Made by a program: the position numbers and the translations under genes
Part shown: in pieces, positions 50,366-63,500 of the stretch
How positions within the stretch are numbered: position 1 is the stretch's first letter
Layout: each line of letters opens with the position of its first letter
Assembly: GCA_034769895.1 (NCBI GenBank)
Contig: CM068367.1
Span: 707,390,885-707,454,884, forward strand
Length of the DNA stretch: 64,000 nt
Origin: Magicicada septendecula
Lineage: Eukaryota > Arthropoda > Insecta > Hemiptera > Cicadidae
Reading direction: 5' to 3'
The notes under the pieces: model-generated
What the model was told of the DNA's origin: nothing
Databases searched by the model: none
Seen by the model: the letters and a program-made list of their open reading frames with translations, nothing else

Positions 50366-51400
50366 ATGAAGAAGATGGTAGGATCAATCAAGGAAGATAA
50401 CAGGAAATTCAGAGAAAAATTAAGAAAGGAGAGGGAACAGTCAATGGAGCAATCCAGCCAGAAAGTAGAAGGCAACCGATCCATAGGGGAGGAATTGGGC
50501 CAGATCATAGACGATGGTTATAAGAGACTGGAAGAGAGAATAAAAAGATGTTGTGAAAGAACGAAAGGGAGCTTTAAGAAGACAAGAGAAGAATTAATAA
50601 TAGACAACAAACCAGAGACCGAAGAGGTACCGGAGAATGAAAACTTGGAACGAAATAATCTGCCAGTGAATGATAATCAAATGGAGGTAAAAGAATTACC
50701 CGAAGATGAAAGCACGGAACACGTGAGCCAGAAACCCAAGGATAATGGGATCAAAAACAAAATAATTAACAAAACAAAAGAGAAGAAAACTGAAGAAAGA
50801 AGAATAATACGCCCAAAGAAGACAAGGATTACAAAGGAAATAATAGAGATGACTCGAAGTGGTTTAATTAATATGATTAACTTCCCAGTCATCGACCGCC
50901 GGGAAGGAATTTATAGGAAGGAATATAGAAGGAGCTTCATGAAGATGGACGAAGAGAAGAACTATGTTACGACAAAGAAGATTATAAACAATAAAGTATT
51001 TAAAGCAAATATTCCTAGAAGAAGGATGCATCCCAAGAAGAAGGAAAATTACGAGGAACAAATGGACCAGATCATTGAAGGATACGCTCAAGCAATAAGA
51101 GAATTGCGGAAGGGGAGGAACCAATTGGTGGAAAAACCCAACCAGAAGACAGATGACGATAAACCAAAATTAGAAGAGATACCAGAAGTTAAAAATAACG
51201 AAAACCAGGAGGACACTGTACACGTGTGTACCAAAGATAATGAGAAGAAGAAGACGGGAGAACGGGCAGCAAATGAAGATCTGATAGCAGCGAAATGGAA
51301 GAGTCGAATGATAGTGAGGTACGTGACAAGAACAGATAGAAGCCTGAACACTGAAGATAACCGAACAACAAGAAGAGACGAAATAAATGACTATGGATAA
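50366..51400 (+). CDS. Gag-position charged protein, unit 7 (344 aa)
   Basis: The protein is identical to that of unit 6. Upstream ATG 50315 is followed by TAG at 50342-50344. Confidence 0.6.
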   Translation: MKKMVGSIKEDNRKFREKLRKEREQSMEQSSQKVEGNRSIGEELGQIIDDGYKRLEERIKRCCERTKGSFKKTREELIIDNKPETEEVPENENLERNNLPVNDNQMEVKELPEDESTEHVSQKPKDNGIKNKIINKTKEKKTEERRIIRPKKTRITKEIIEMTRSGLINMINFPVIDRREGIYRKEYRRSFMKMDEEKNYVTTKKIINNKVFKANIPRRRMHPKKKENYEEQMDQIIEGYAQAIRELRKGRNQLVEKPNQKTDDDKPKLEEIPEVKNNENQEDTVHVCTKDNEKKKTGERAANEDLIAAKWKSRMIVRYVTRTDRSLNTEDNRTTRRDEINDYG

Positions 51401-53510
51401 ACTAAGTAAAAATACATTGAGGAAAAGGACGGATTCTTTTGATAATGACTAATGCTACCAAAAACAATATGAACAATACATATGAAATACAAGATCCTGT
51501 AACGAAGAAAATTAAAGGTAATTATAATCAGACTTCCATAAAACGATATATTGAAGATTGAATAATGTAAAAAGATGGAGTATTATAATGGAAATTATTT
51601 AATGTTGATACTAAGTACGAAATGACAATTATGAATGTAAGAATAAATGTTGACAAGATATTGATATTATGACATAAAAGTGTAACCCAAAGAAATAATG
51701 TAAAATGTGAAGAAAATTGTAATTTACCCGTACTACTAATATAGAAGAAAATATACGAGGCCGACACACAACACCCATGGCAAAATAATATTTCCAACAG
51801 CCAGTCAACAGTAACTTACCATCTTACCCGTACTAATATTAGAAAGAAGATATACAAGGCCGACACACAACATCCATGGGAAAATAATATTTCCAACAGC
51901 CAGTCAACAGTAATTTACCATCTTACCCGTACTAATATAAAAAAGAATATATACGAGACGGACACCTAACACCAATGGCATATATGAGATAAAATAAAAA
52001 TTCCTAGAGTCAGTCAACAGTAATTTACCATCTTACCCGTACTAATATAAGAAAGGAGATATACGAGACAGACAAATACCAGCTTGGCATAAAATATGTA
52101 TAGAAATTTCCAAGAGCCAGTCAACCAGTTATTAACATCTTACCCGTACTACAAAAAATAAGAAAGAAATATACGAGATGATATACAGAAAAAGCAACAT
52201 AAGAAGTTGGAGAAATGGAAGCAAGTGAATATTATTGATATGAACAGATATACGTTACCCAAACATGAAGCGAAAAAAATAAAAGAGAGCCTATACTAAA
52301 TGAAATGTAACACAAAGACGTGGATCATGAAGATGAAGAAGATTTTGAAGTAACGTTAAATGTAATACCAAGAGAAAAGATTAATTGATGACAAAGAAGA
52401 TTGAAAAATAATATACTAACGAAGGAATCATGTGAAAATACCAGTGATGAAATGTAAACAAACTATCCCAGTAAAATGTGAAGAATTAAGTTAAGATGAA
52501 TCAAGAAGAGGAGAATATAATAATGTATAAACCGCAGATGCGTGAAATAATCCCAAGGATATTTATTATTTGTCGAAAGAACGACTACTCTATATTTTGA
52601 GATGAATTGACTGATGAATTATTCCAGCAATCATTTATATTATTGACAGAGATGATGTACCTCTGAATTTATTGATGTTAGTATGGCCAGCAGAGATGTA
52701 TGCCACAGTGAGCCACTCTGAACTGCACCAGCTAAAATTATGTTAGGGAATTAGGGAATTAAATAAACAAGGGAGATAATTACATGGAAGGAAAAATAAT
52801 TATGATTCAAATAGAAGAGAATGAAGGGATATAAGAAAAACATAAGAGTCAACTTGGAAATATACAACAATTGATGAATTCTTCAGAAAATAAGTATACA
52901 AATTCAGAATTAATCAATTCTTATAGGAAGGCATATGTAACGTATCAAAATAACGGTTACATAAAAATAATATAATACGTCAAATAAAAGTGTACCATAA
53001 CCATATTTCATCAAACATGGAAGAAGGAACAGAAGTATGAAAATCAAACGTGTATCTATAAATGAATAATGTTAAAGCAACCCAATGAAGAAGAAAGAAG
53101 AATCATAAAAATATATCATCGAGTAGAAAGAAGAAAGAGAGAATACAATGGATCAATATAATACGTTAGCAATATAGGCCCAATAGATCAAAATAGTGAG
53201 GGGATATACCAAGAATTACTATCATCATAAGGAAGAGACGAACCAATAGATCAAAATAGTGAGGGGATATACCAAGAATTACTATCATCATAAGGAAGAG
53301 ACATATTAAATGTAATTATCGTAGTGAGAGGATGAACTAATTTACCATAATAGTGAGACAAATATAAGATAATGATTATCATAATAATGAGTGAAAATGT
53401 TGAATATATAATTATATTAAATGAACATGAGTTATCACAAATAGTGAGGAACCAAAAAATGCCTTACAAGTGACAAACAATTCAAATGAAGAATAAACAA
53501 TTGAATAACC
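51401..53510 (+). other. Post-gag non-coding internal region, unit 7 (mosaic)
   Basis: The small ORF is at 51445-51561 and the ~105-bp minisatellite at about 51723-52168. Up to about 52990 it carries unit 6/8 markers (AAAAGTGTACC). By 53181-53302 it has only two 61-bp repeats, like units 2-5, so a recombination or conversion breakpoint lies between. Confidence 0.55.
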
Positions 53511-53530
53511 AGAAGAAGAAGAAGAAGAAA
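53511..53530 (+). promoter_or_regulatory. Polypurine tract, unit 7, A(GAA)6A
   Basis: A 20-nt purine run abuts TGTACC of LTR 7. Confidence 0.75.
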
Positions 53531-56500
53531 TGTACCATGAAGAATGAAGATTAAGTGTAACTAGAACAAGACACCAGCATTCCCAAAATATGGAAGGCAC
53601 CACAACTAGTAAAGTAACCAAAATAAGAATAATGATTACAAGATTAATAATAATAAAAAAACTATTTATCAAGTAAGGACATAGTGAAATCAATATAATA
53701 AAAACCAAGTGTTGAACCTTAGTAAGTGATCACAAACAATAATAGTGAATACTTTATATAAGTGCAACAATAAATAGTGTAATGACACTACCCCAAATAA
53801 GCAACACAGACAATATGAGTGAAGTGTTTATGACAAAGGGAAGTGAATAAAAATTAATAAGTGAAATCAACGGTTATCAAGTGAAATACACAGACAATTA
53901 GTGTACCAATTGTCATCCAAGATTGTAAAACCACAAACATACTTAGTAAGACCACCAATTTAATGGAACTGAAAAGAGAAATAATTGCTCAAAAAGACCA
54001 ATAATAAAAGCTATATAATCCTTGATATGGAATGTGCCTGAATGTCATAGTAACACCGGACATAGTGTAGATAAATGTTATAACCAATAAGTAGTAAACA
54101 AACTAATTTGTTGAAAAGAAACAAACCAATGTATACAAGCCAAGATGCAACCCACCAAAATGTGTAACATAGTTAAGTAAAAAACCAAGTATTATTGTAT
54201 AAAAATATAGTGTAAAATGTGTACAAAGTGTGTAAAACATAGTAATAAACAATGGTAGTAACATGCCATAATGACATGACAGTATTTAAGCTGAATATTG
54301 AATAAAGTAAGAAGCATATTGTTGCCAACTCAGTAACACATAACCTCATCTGAACAGGACCTACAACATAAAATCATACACAATAATTAGATAAAGTAAT
54401 TACTAGTAATTGTTTCAAACAGAGACCAAATAAGAACAAATGTACAAGACAATGAATACCTTATGAACTGAAGAACACAACTATATAAGTCAGATTATTA
54501 ATAATAACAATAAACAAATTAGACAGAATCCCAAGTGAATAGAGAGTTAATCAAAAAACCATAAAACTTGTAAAGAGAGAGTAAGGAAGTTTACCAGTAG
54601 TTAGAAGAATGTTCAATTCAACTATGTGAATACCTCACAATCATTGTATAAGTAATTTAATAACTATAATCTAATAAACTAATTAACTGTAATCATAGGA
54701 CTAGGTGTAAATAACCATCCTACTGTAACTTAAAGAAATTTCAACTAACAAAAAGTTAGTAAGTGCACTAAACAGACCATGTACAATATCTGTGTACACT
54801 TTAATTATCAATAATGCATATAATATATGATAAAAATAACTAAATGAGAGTGACAGAATGGCGAAATAATAGCATAGTGTATTTTAAACAATGCTATGTG
54901 TGTAAATAAGACAACATTTGTTGGAGTAAAGTATCAGCAAATATATGTAAAAGTGTTAAATAACATTTTAGTACCAAAGGTATGTAATAGTATAAGAAAT
55001 AATGGTGACATAAGCAAATACAAATGCTTGGACATGTATGGCTTGTACGCCATGAATGCATTTTGCTTAAACCACAAATATGTTAATATTATGTGTTAAA
55101 TAATGAGAGATATGGACTCTAAACGTTTAATTATAAGCATTATGTTATAATAACACCAAAATATAGTGGAAAAAACTTATTTTTATTAAGAGCCACTATA
55201 TGTGTATTGTATAAAGTGAAGTGAGTTGTTAATGGACGTATTTATTACTTGTTTGGACTTAAATTAAAGACACAAGTATCCGCAAAACAATGCGACTATT
55301 CAAATGACGATCGGACGATTAATAAGAAACTTATGAATATTATAAGATTTTCTGTCATTTCCGAATGGGAATGAACGCGTCATAGCTGAGTCTCGAACCC
55401 AAAGCATAGACGCTAAAAATTAAAATTTTAATATAACCAAGGCATTTGGGGTAGAGAGTACAGACTTCTAAACCAATAGGATGATCTGATTTTACCAGAC
55501 GCGAGAAGAAGCTTCGATGAGAAGAATTAATTGTTTTTCAGCCACCGATGCGAGCGGAGCCCGCGACAGTCATCAAGAAAACATTTTGAAATGTGCGTGT
55601 CAGATAGTAAACAATTATAACTAACCTCAACTGAAGACTAATTTTTTTTATCGTGTGACAGTGCTACGAATAATAAAGTGAATTATTAAAACATTGCCAG
55701 TGTATAATAAAGGCAATGTTAAGTGAAATATGCAGGGAGTACTATCAGTTAATGAATTTTAAAATAAAAATGAAAATATAATTTTCGTCAGTTGACGAAT
55801 ATTATAGCGGACTACGTTAGCCAAGCACACACTATGCATGGTTAATCTAGCAAACGATGATATATTATCAGGCACAATAAATAAAAGTTCTCGTTTAATT
55901 TAATAATTTTATTTAATTAAAATATTTTGATATTTGTGTAAGAAAAAATAATAACAGAAGTCGAAGTAATGATAAATACCGCAAACAACACTTGTAAAAT
56001 ATAGTCGCTTACTTGACTACAATCCCAGTTGTACTTGATAAATAATGATTTTACATACGAGAACAATCACTGCCATTAATTATCCATCTTATTACGATAA
56101 ATAATGTTTTTGAAAATAGTATTAAGATTTCAATAATGTTAAATAACTTATTCTGTTAACTTACTCTCATCTATAGGTAAACTAACCTATAACCAACAAA
56201 TATTTCTTTGCCAACAGAGAGTCACGCCATTCATTAACAATACTTTTTTGAATAGACTCAATAAGAAGAATTTTTCTATTCTTTATCAAATCCAGTTCAT
56301 AATAATAATTCAACCAGTAATATTGTTTTAATAGTGTAACGTTTATAACACGTGTTACACAGCTTTGAATAACTAACTGCAGCACACCTGCTGTATGACA
56401 ATACGGTAATTTTAATATCGTATTGAGGTTAACTATTTTTAATTTTTTATCTTTTGATCATTCTATATGAATAAATATTATTCTTAACAAGCATCTTTGT

Positions 56501-57193
56501 ATCTTGCATCATGTAAATTCAAAGAATCCATGAAAATTTGGTACCTATAATAACCAAAGTTAACATAACAAGAATTACCATAATATTGTATATTGTACCA
56601 GTGTAAGCTGAAGAATTTTCAGAAAATAATTAACTTTGTTGTTTTTAAAGATTTATTCATTGTTTTAAAAAAGGATTTAATTTAATTTAACTAATGTTAA
56701 TAAATGCCTAAAGATAAATATCTTACCAGTGAACAGAGAGTATTTATTTCTTTTAAATAGGCACAAATAACTTGCATTTTAGAAGCAATTGTTTCTCAAG
56801 GTGGCGGCAATATTCCAGCGGCCAGTATTTGAATATTCAATCCACGGTTAAGTATCATTATCATTTTATGTACTGTGTATATGTTAATATCAAGGTGAAG
56901 TATTTTGTGTGTTATTCATGTCCTTCCAGTGAGATAGAGCAACATATTAGGAAGATTGAAGACGTTCACGGATGGTAAGTGGGGTGGTAGATACATCAGG
57001 AGAACAGTTATTAGAGTCCTTTTAAACATAAACATTATTTTAAATATAAACATTACTATTTCAATTAATTATTAAACAACAAAAAACAACACTAATCATT
57101 GATAATTATATTACGACGTGAGGATTGAAGAGTAATACTACTAAATCAATTACAAGTTAATTTAGAATAAAACACTATAGTCGTTTGATTACA
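53531..57193 (+). repeat. LTR 7 (3663 bp, type A)
   Basis: TATA-like TTATATAAG is at 53754-53762. It matches LTR 5 in GAAGAAGCTTCG, GTGCGTGTCAG and the 3' CCTTCCAG marker, although its neighbours LTR 6 and LTR 8 are type B. Confidence 0.8.
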
Positions 57194-57196
57194 ACG

Positions 57197-57214
57197 TGGC
57201 GCCCAACGTGGGGC
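57197..57214 (+). promoter_or_regulatory. Primer-binding site, tRNA-Lys type, unit 8
   Basis: The 18-nt site is identical, 3 nt after the LTR end at 57193. Confidence 0.9.
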
Positions 57215-57355
57215 ACGAATTAGGACGACAATATTCAACAAAACAAAATAAATAAATAATTATTAAACCTAATTCGGCGGCAATTGCATTGCAAGAATAC
57301 AAAGATGTCGGGATTAACAAAAACACAAATATAGGACACAGACTTCCAAGAATGG

Positions 57356-58390
57356 ATGAAGAAGATGGTAGGATCAATCAAGGAAGATAACAGGAAATTC
57401 AGAGAAAAATTAAGAAAGGAGAGGGAACAGTCAATGGAGCAATCCAGCCAGAAAGTAGAAGGCAACCGATCCATAGGGGAGGAATTGGGCCAGATCATAG
57501 ACGATGGTTATAAGAGACTGGAAGAGAGAATAAAAAGATGTTGTGAAAGAACGAAAGGGAGCTTTAAGAAGACAAGAGAAGAATTAATAATAGACAACAA
57601 ACCAGAGACCGAAGAGGTACCGGAGAATGAAAACTTGGAACGAAATAATCTGCCAGTGAATGATAATCAAATGGAGGTAAAAGAATTACCCGAAGATGAA
57701 AGCACGGAACACGTGAGCCAGAAACCCAAGGATAATGGGATCAAAAACAAAATAATTAACAAAACAAAAGAGAAGAAAACTGAAGAAAGAAGAATAATAC
57801 GCCCAAAGAAGACAAGGATTACAAAGGAAATAATAGAGATGACTCGAAGTGGTTTAATTAATATGATTAACTTCCCAGTCATCGACCGCCGGGAAGGAAT
57901 TTATAGGAAGGAATATAGAAGGAGCTTCATGAAGATGGACGAAGAGAAGAACTATGTTATGACAAAGAAGATTATAAACAATAAAGTATTTAAAGCAAAT
58001 ATTCCTAGAAGAAGGATGCATCCCAAGAAGAAGGAAAATTACGAGGAACAAATGGACCAGATCATTGAAGGATACGCTCAAGCAATAAGAGAATTGCGGA
58101 AGGGGAGGAACCAATTGGTGGAAAAACCCAACCAGAAGACAGATGACGATAAACCAAAATTAGAAGAGATACCAGAAGTTAAAAATAACGAAAACCAGGA
58201 GGACACTGTACACGTGTGTACCAAAGATAATGAGAAGAAGAAGACGGGAGAACGGGCAGCAAATGAAGATCTGATAGCAGCGAAATGGAAGAGTCGAATG
58301 ATAGTGAGGTACGTGACAAGAACAGATAGAAGCCTGAACACTGAAGATAACCGAACAACAAGAAGAGACGAAATAAATGACTATGGATAA
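57356..58390 (+). CDS. Gag-position charged protein, unit 8 (344 aa)
   Basis: It equals units 6 and 7 except for one Thr-to-Met change at residue 202 (ACG to ATG near 57959). Upstream ATG 57305 is followed by TAG at 57332-57334. Confidence 0.6.
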   Translation: MKKMVGSIKEDNRKFREKLRKEREQSMEQSSQKVEGNRSIGEELGQIIDDGYKRLEERIKRCCERTKGSFKKTREELIIDNKPETEEVPENENLERNNLPVNDNQMEVKELPEDESTEHVSQKPKDNGIKNKIINKTKEKKTEERRIIRPKKTRITKEIIEMTRSGLINMINFPVIDRREGIYRKEYRRSFMKMDEEKNYVMTKKIINNKVFKANIPRRRMHPKKKENYEEQMDQIIEGYAQAIRELRKGRNQLVEKPNQKTDDDKPKLEEIPEVKNNENQEDTVHVCTKDNEKKKTGERAANEDLIAAKWKSRMIVRYVTRTDRSLNTEDNRTTRRDEINDYG

Positions 58391-60562
58391 ACTAAGTAAA
58401 AATACATTGAGGAAAAGGACGGATTCTTTTGATAATGACTAATGCTACCAAAAACAATATGAACAATACATATGAAATACAAGATCCTGTAACGAAGAAA
58501 ATTAAAGGTAATTATAATCAGACTTCCATAAAACGATATATTGAAGATTGAATAATGTAAAAAGATGGAGTATTATAATGGAAATTATTTAATGTTGATA
58601 CTAAGTACGAAATGACAATTATGAATGTAAGAATAAATGTTGACAAGATATTGATATTATGACATAAAAGTGTAACCCAAAGAAATAATGTAAAATGTGA
58701 AGAAAATTGTAATTTACCCGTACTACTAATATAGAAGAAAATATACGAGGCCGACACACAACATCCATGGCAAAATAATATTTCCAACAGCCAGTCAACA
58801 GTAACTTACCATCTTACCCGTACTAATATTAGAAAGAAGATATACAAGGCCGACACACAACATCCATGGGAAAATAATATTTCCAACAGCCAGTCAACAG
58901 TAATTTACCATCTTACCCGTACTAATATAAAAAAGAATATATACGAGACGGACACCTAACACCAATGGCATATATGAGATAAAATAAAAATTCCTAGAGT
59001 CAGTCAACAGTAATTTACCATCTTACCCGTACTAATATAAGAAAGGAGATATACGAGACAGACAAATACCAGCTTGGCATAAAATATGTATAGAAATTTC
59101 CAAGAGCCAGTCAACCAGTTATTAACATCTTACCCGTACTACAAAAAATAAGAAAGAAATATACGAGATGATATACAGAAAAAGCAACATAAGAAGTTGG
59201 AGAAATGGAAGCAAGTGAATATTATTGATATGAACAGATATACGTTACCCAAACATGAAGCGAAAAAAATAAAAGAGAGCCTATACTAAATGAAATGTAA
59301 CACAAAGACGTGGATCATGAAGATGAAGAAGATTTTGAAGTAACGTTAAATGTAATACCAAGAGAAAAGATTAATTGATGACAAAGAAGATTGAAAAATA
59401 ATATACTAACGAAGGAATCATGTGAAAATACCAGTGATGAAATGTAAACAAACTATCCCAGTAAAATGTGAAGAATTAAGTTAAGATGAATCAAGAAGAG
59501 GAGAATATAATAATGTATAAACCGCAGATGCGTGAAATAATCCCAAGGATATTTATTATTTGTCGAAAGAACGACTACTCTATATTTTGAGATGAATTGA
59601 CTGATGAATTATTCCAGCAATCATTTATATTATTGACAGAGATGATGTACCTCTGAATTTATTGATGTTAGTATGGCCAGCAGAGATGTATGCCACAGTG
59701 AGCCACTCTGAACTGCACCAGCTAAAATTATGTTAGGGAATTAGGGAATTAAATAAACAAGGGAGATAATTACATGGAAGGAAAAATAATTATGATTCAA
59801 ATAGAAGAGAATGAAGGGATATAAGAAAAACATAAGAGTCAACTTGGAAATATACAACAATTGATGAATTCTTCAGAAAATAAGTATACAAATTCAGAAT
59901 TAATCAATTCTTATAGGAAGGCATATGTAACGTATCAAAATAACGGTTACATAAAAATAATATAATACGTCAAATAAAAGTGTACCATAAGCATATTTCA
60001 TCAAACATGGAAGAAGGAACAGAAGTATGAAAATCAAACGTGTATCTATAAATGAATAATGTTAAAGCAACCCAATGAAGAAGAAAGAAGAATCATAAAA
60101 ATATATCATCGAGTAGAAAGAAGAAAGAGAGAATACAATGGATCAATATAATACGTTAGCAATATAGGCCCAATAGATCAAAATAGTGAGGGGATATACC
60201 AAGAATTACTATCATCATAAGGAAGAGACGAACCAATAGATCAAAATAGTGAGGGGTATACTAAGAATTACTAACATCATAAGGAAGAGACGAACCAATA
60301 GATCAAAATAGTGAGGGGATATACCAAGAATTACAATCATCATAAGGAAGAGACATATTAAATGTAATTATCGTAGTGAGAGGATAAACTAATTTACCAT
60401 AATAGTGAGACAAATATAAGATAATGATTATCATAATAATGAGTGAAAATGTTGAATATATAACTATATTAAATGAACATGAGTTATCACAAATAGTGAG
60501 GAACCAAAAAATGCCTTACAAGTGACAAACAATTAAAATGAAGAATAAACAATTGAATAACC
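58391..60562 (+). other. Post-gag non-coding internal region, unit 8
   Basis: The small ORF is at 58435-58551, the ~105-bp minisatellite at about 58713-59158, and three 61-bp repeats at 60171-60354. Nothing else was recognised. Confidence 0.55.
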
Positions 60563-60579
60563 AGAAGAAGAAGAAGAAA
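60563..60579 (+). promoter_or_regulatory. Polypurine tract, unit 8, A(GAA)5A
   Basis: A 17-nt purine run abuts TGTACC of LTR 8. It is the shortest tract in the array. Confidence 0.75.
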
Positions 60580-63500
60580 TGTACCATGAAGAATGAAGAT
60601 TAAGTGTAACTAGAACAAGACACCAGCATTCCCAAAATATGGAAGGCACCACAACTAGTAAAGTAACCAAAATAAGAATAATGATTACAAGATTAATAAT
60701 AATAAAAAAACTATCAAGGAAGGACATAGTGAAACCAATATAATAAAAACCAAGTGTTGAACCTTAGTAAGTGATCACAAACAATAATAGTGTAATGACA
60801 CTACCCCAAATAAGCAACACAGACAATATGAGTGAAGTGTTTATGACAAAGGGAAGTGAATAAAAATTAATAAGTGAAATCAACGGTTATCAAGTGAAAT
60901 ACACAAACAATTAGTGTACCAATTGTAATCCAAGATTGTAAAACCACAAACATACTTAGTAAGACCACCAATTTAATGGAACTGAAAAGAGAAATAATTG
61001 CTCAAAAAGACCAATAATAAAAGCTATATAATCCTTGATATGGAATGTGCCTGAATGTCATAGTAACACAGGACATAGTGTAGATAAATGTTATAACAAA
61101 TAAGTAGTAAACAAACTAATTTGTTGAAAAGAAACAAACCAATGTATACAAGAATACAAGATGCAACCCACCAAAATGTGTAACATAGTTAAGTAAAAAA
61201 CCAAGTATTATTGTACAAAAATATAGTGTAAAATGTGTACAAAGTGTGTAAAACATAGTAATAAACAATGGTAGTAACATGCCATAATGACATGACAGTA
61301 TTTAAGCTGAATATTGAATAAAGTAAGAAGCATATTGTTGCCAACTCAGTAACACATAACCTCATCTGAACAGGACCTACAACATAAAATCATACACAAT
61401 AATTAGATAAAGTAATTACCAGTAATTGTTTCAAACAGAGACCAAATAAGAACAAATGTACAAGACAATGAATACCTTATGAACTGAAGAACACAACTAT
61501 ATAAGTCAGATTATTAATAATAACAATAAACAAATTAGACAGAATCCCAAGTGAATAGAGAGTTAATCAAAAAACCATAACAAAACTTGTAAAGAGAGAG
61601 TAAGGAAGTTTACCAGTAGTTAGAAGAATGTTCAATTCAACTATGAGAATACCTCACAATCATTGTATAAGTAATTTAATAACTATAATCTAATAAACTA
61701 ATTAACTGTAATCATAGGACTAGGTGTAAATAACCATCCTACTGTAACTTAAAGAAATTTCAACTAACAAAAAGTTAGTAAGTGCACTAAACAGACCATG
61801 TACAATGTCTGTGTACACTTTAATTATCAATAATGCATATAATATATGATAAAAATAACTAAATGAGAGTGACAGAATGGCGAAATAATAGCATAGTGTA
61901 TTTTAAACAATGCTATATGTGTAAATAAGACAACATTTGTTGGAGTAAAGTATCAGCAAATATATGTAAAAGTGTTAAATAACATTTTAGTACCAAAGGT
62001 ATGTAATAGTATAAGAAATAATGGTGACATAAGCAAATACAAATGCTTGGACATGTATGGCTTGTACGCCATGAATGCATTTTGCTTAAACCACAAATAT
62101 GTTAATATTATGTGTTAAATAATGAGAGATATGGACTCTAAACGTTTAATTATAAGCATTATGTTATAATAACACCAAAATATAGTGGAAAAAACTTATT
62201 TTTATTAAGAGCCACTATATGTGTATTGTATAAAGTGAAGTGAGTTGTTAATGGACGGATTTATTACTTGTTTGGACTTAAATTAAAGACACAAGTATCC
62301 GCAAAACAATGCGACTATTCAAATGACGATCGGACGATTAATAAGAAACTTATGAATATTATAAGATTTTCTGTCATTTCCGAATGGGAATGAACGCGTA
62401 ATAGCTGAGTCTCGAACCCAAAGCATAGACGCTAAAAATTAAAATTTGAATATAACCAAGGCATTTGGGGTAGAGAGTACAGACTTCTAAACCAATAGGA
62501 TGATCTGATTTTACCAGACGCGAGAAGGAGCTTCGATGAGAAGAATTAATTGTTTTTCAGCCACCGATGCGAGCGGAGCCCGCGACAGTCATCAAGAAAA
62601 CATTTTGAAATGTGCACGTCAGATAGTAAACAATTATAACTAACCTCAACTGAAGACTAATTTTTTTTTATCGTGTGACAGTGCTACGAATAATAAAGTG
62701 AATTATTAAAACATTGCCAGTGTATAATAAAGGCAATGTTAAGTGAAATATGCAGGGAGTACTATCAGTTAATGAATTTTAAAATAAAAATGAAAATAGA
62801 ATTTTCGTCAGTTGACGAATATTATAGCGGACTACGTTAGCCAAGCACACACTATGCATGGTTAATCTAGTGAACGATGATATATTATCAGGCACAATGA
62901 ATAAAAGTTCTCGTTTAATTTAATAATGGTATTTAATTAAAATATTTTGATATTTGTGTAAGAAAAAATAATAACAGAAGTCGAAGTAATGATAAATACC
63001 GCTAACAACACTTGTAAAATATAGTCGCTTACTTGACTACAATCCCAGTTGTACTTGATAAATAATGATTTTACATACGAGAACAATCGCTGCCGTTAAT
63101 TATCCATCTTATTACGATAAATAATGTTTTTGAAAATAGTATTAAGATTTCAATAATGTTAAATAACTTATTTTGTTAACTTACTCTCATCTATAGGTAA
63201 ACTAACCTATAACCAACAAATATTTCTTTGCCAACAGAGAGTTAAACATTCATTAACAATACTTTTTTGAATAGACTCAATAAGAAGAATTTTTCTATTC
63301 TTTATCAAATCCAGTTCATAATAATAATTCAACCAGTAATATTGTTTTAATAGTGTAACGTTTATAACACATGTTACACAGCTTTGAATAACTAACTGCA
63401 GCACACCTGCTGTATGACAATACGGTAATTTTAATATCATATTGAGGTTAACTATTTTTAATTTTTTATCTTTTGCTCATTCTATATGAATAAATATTAT

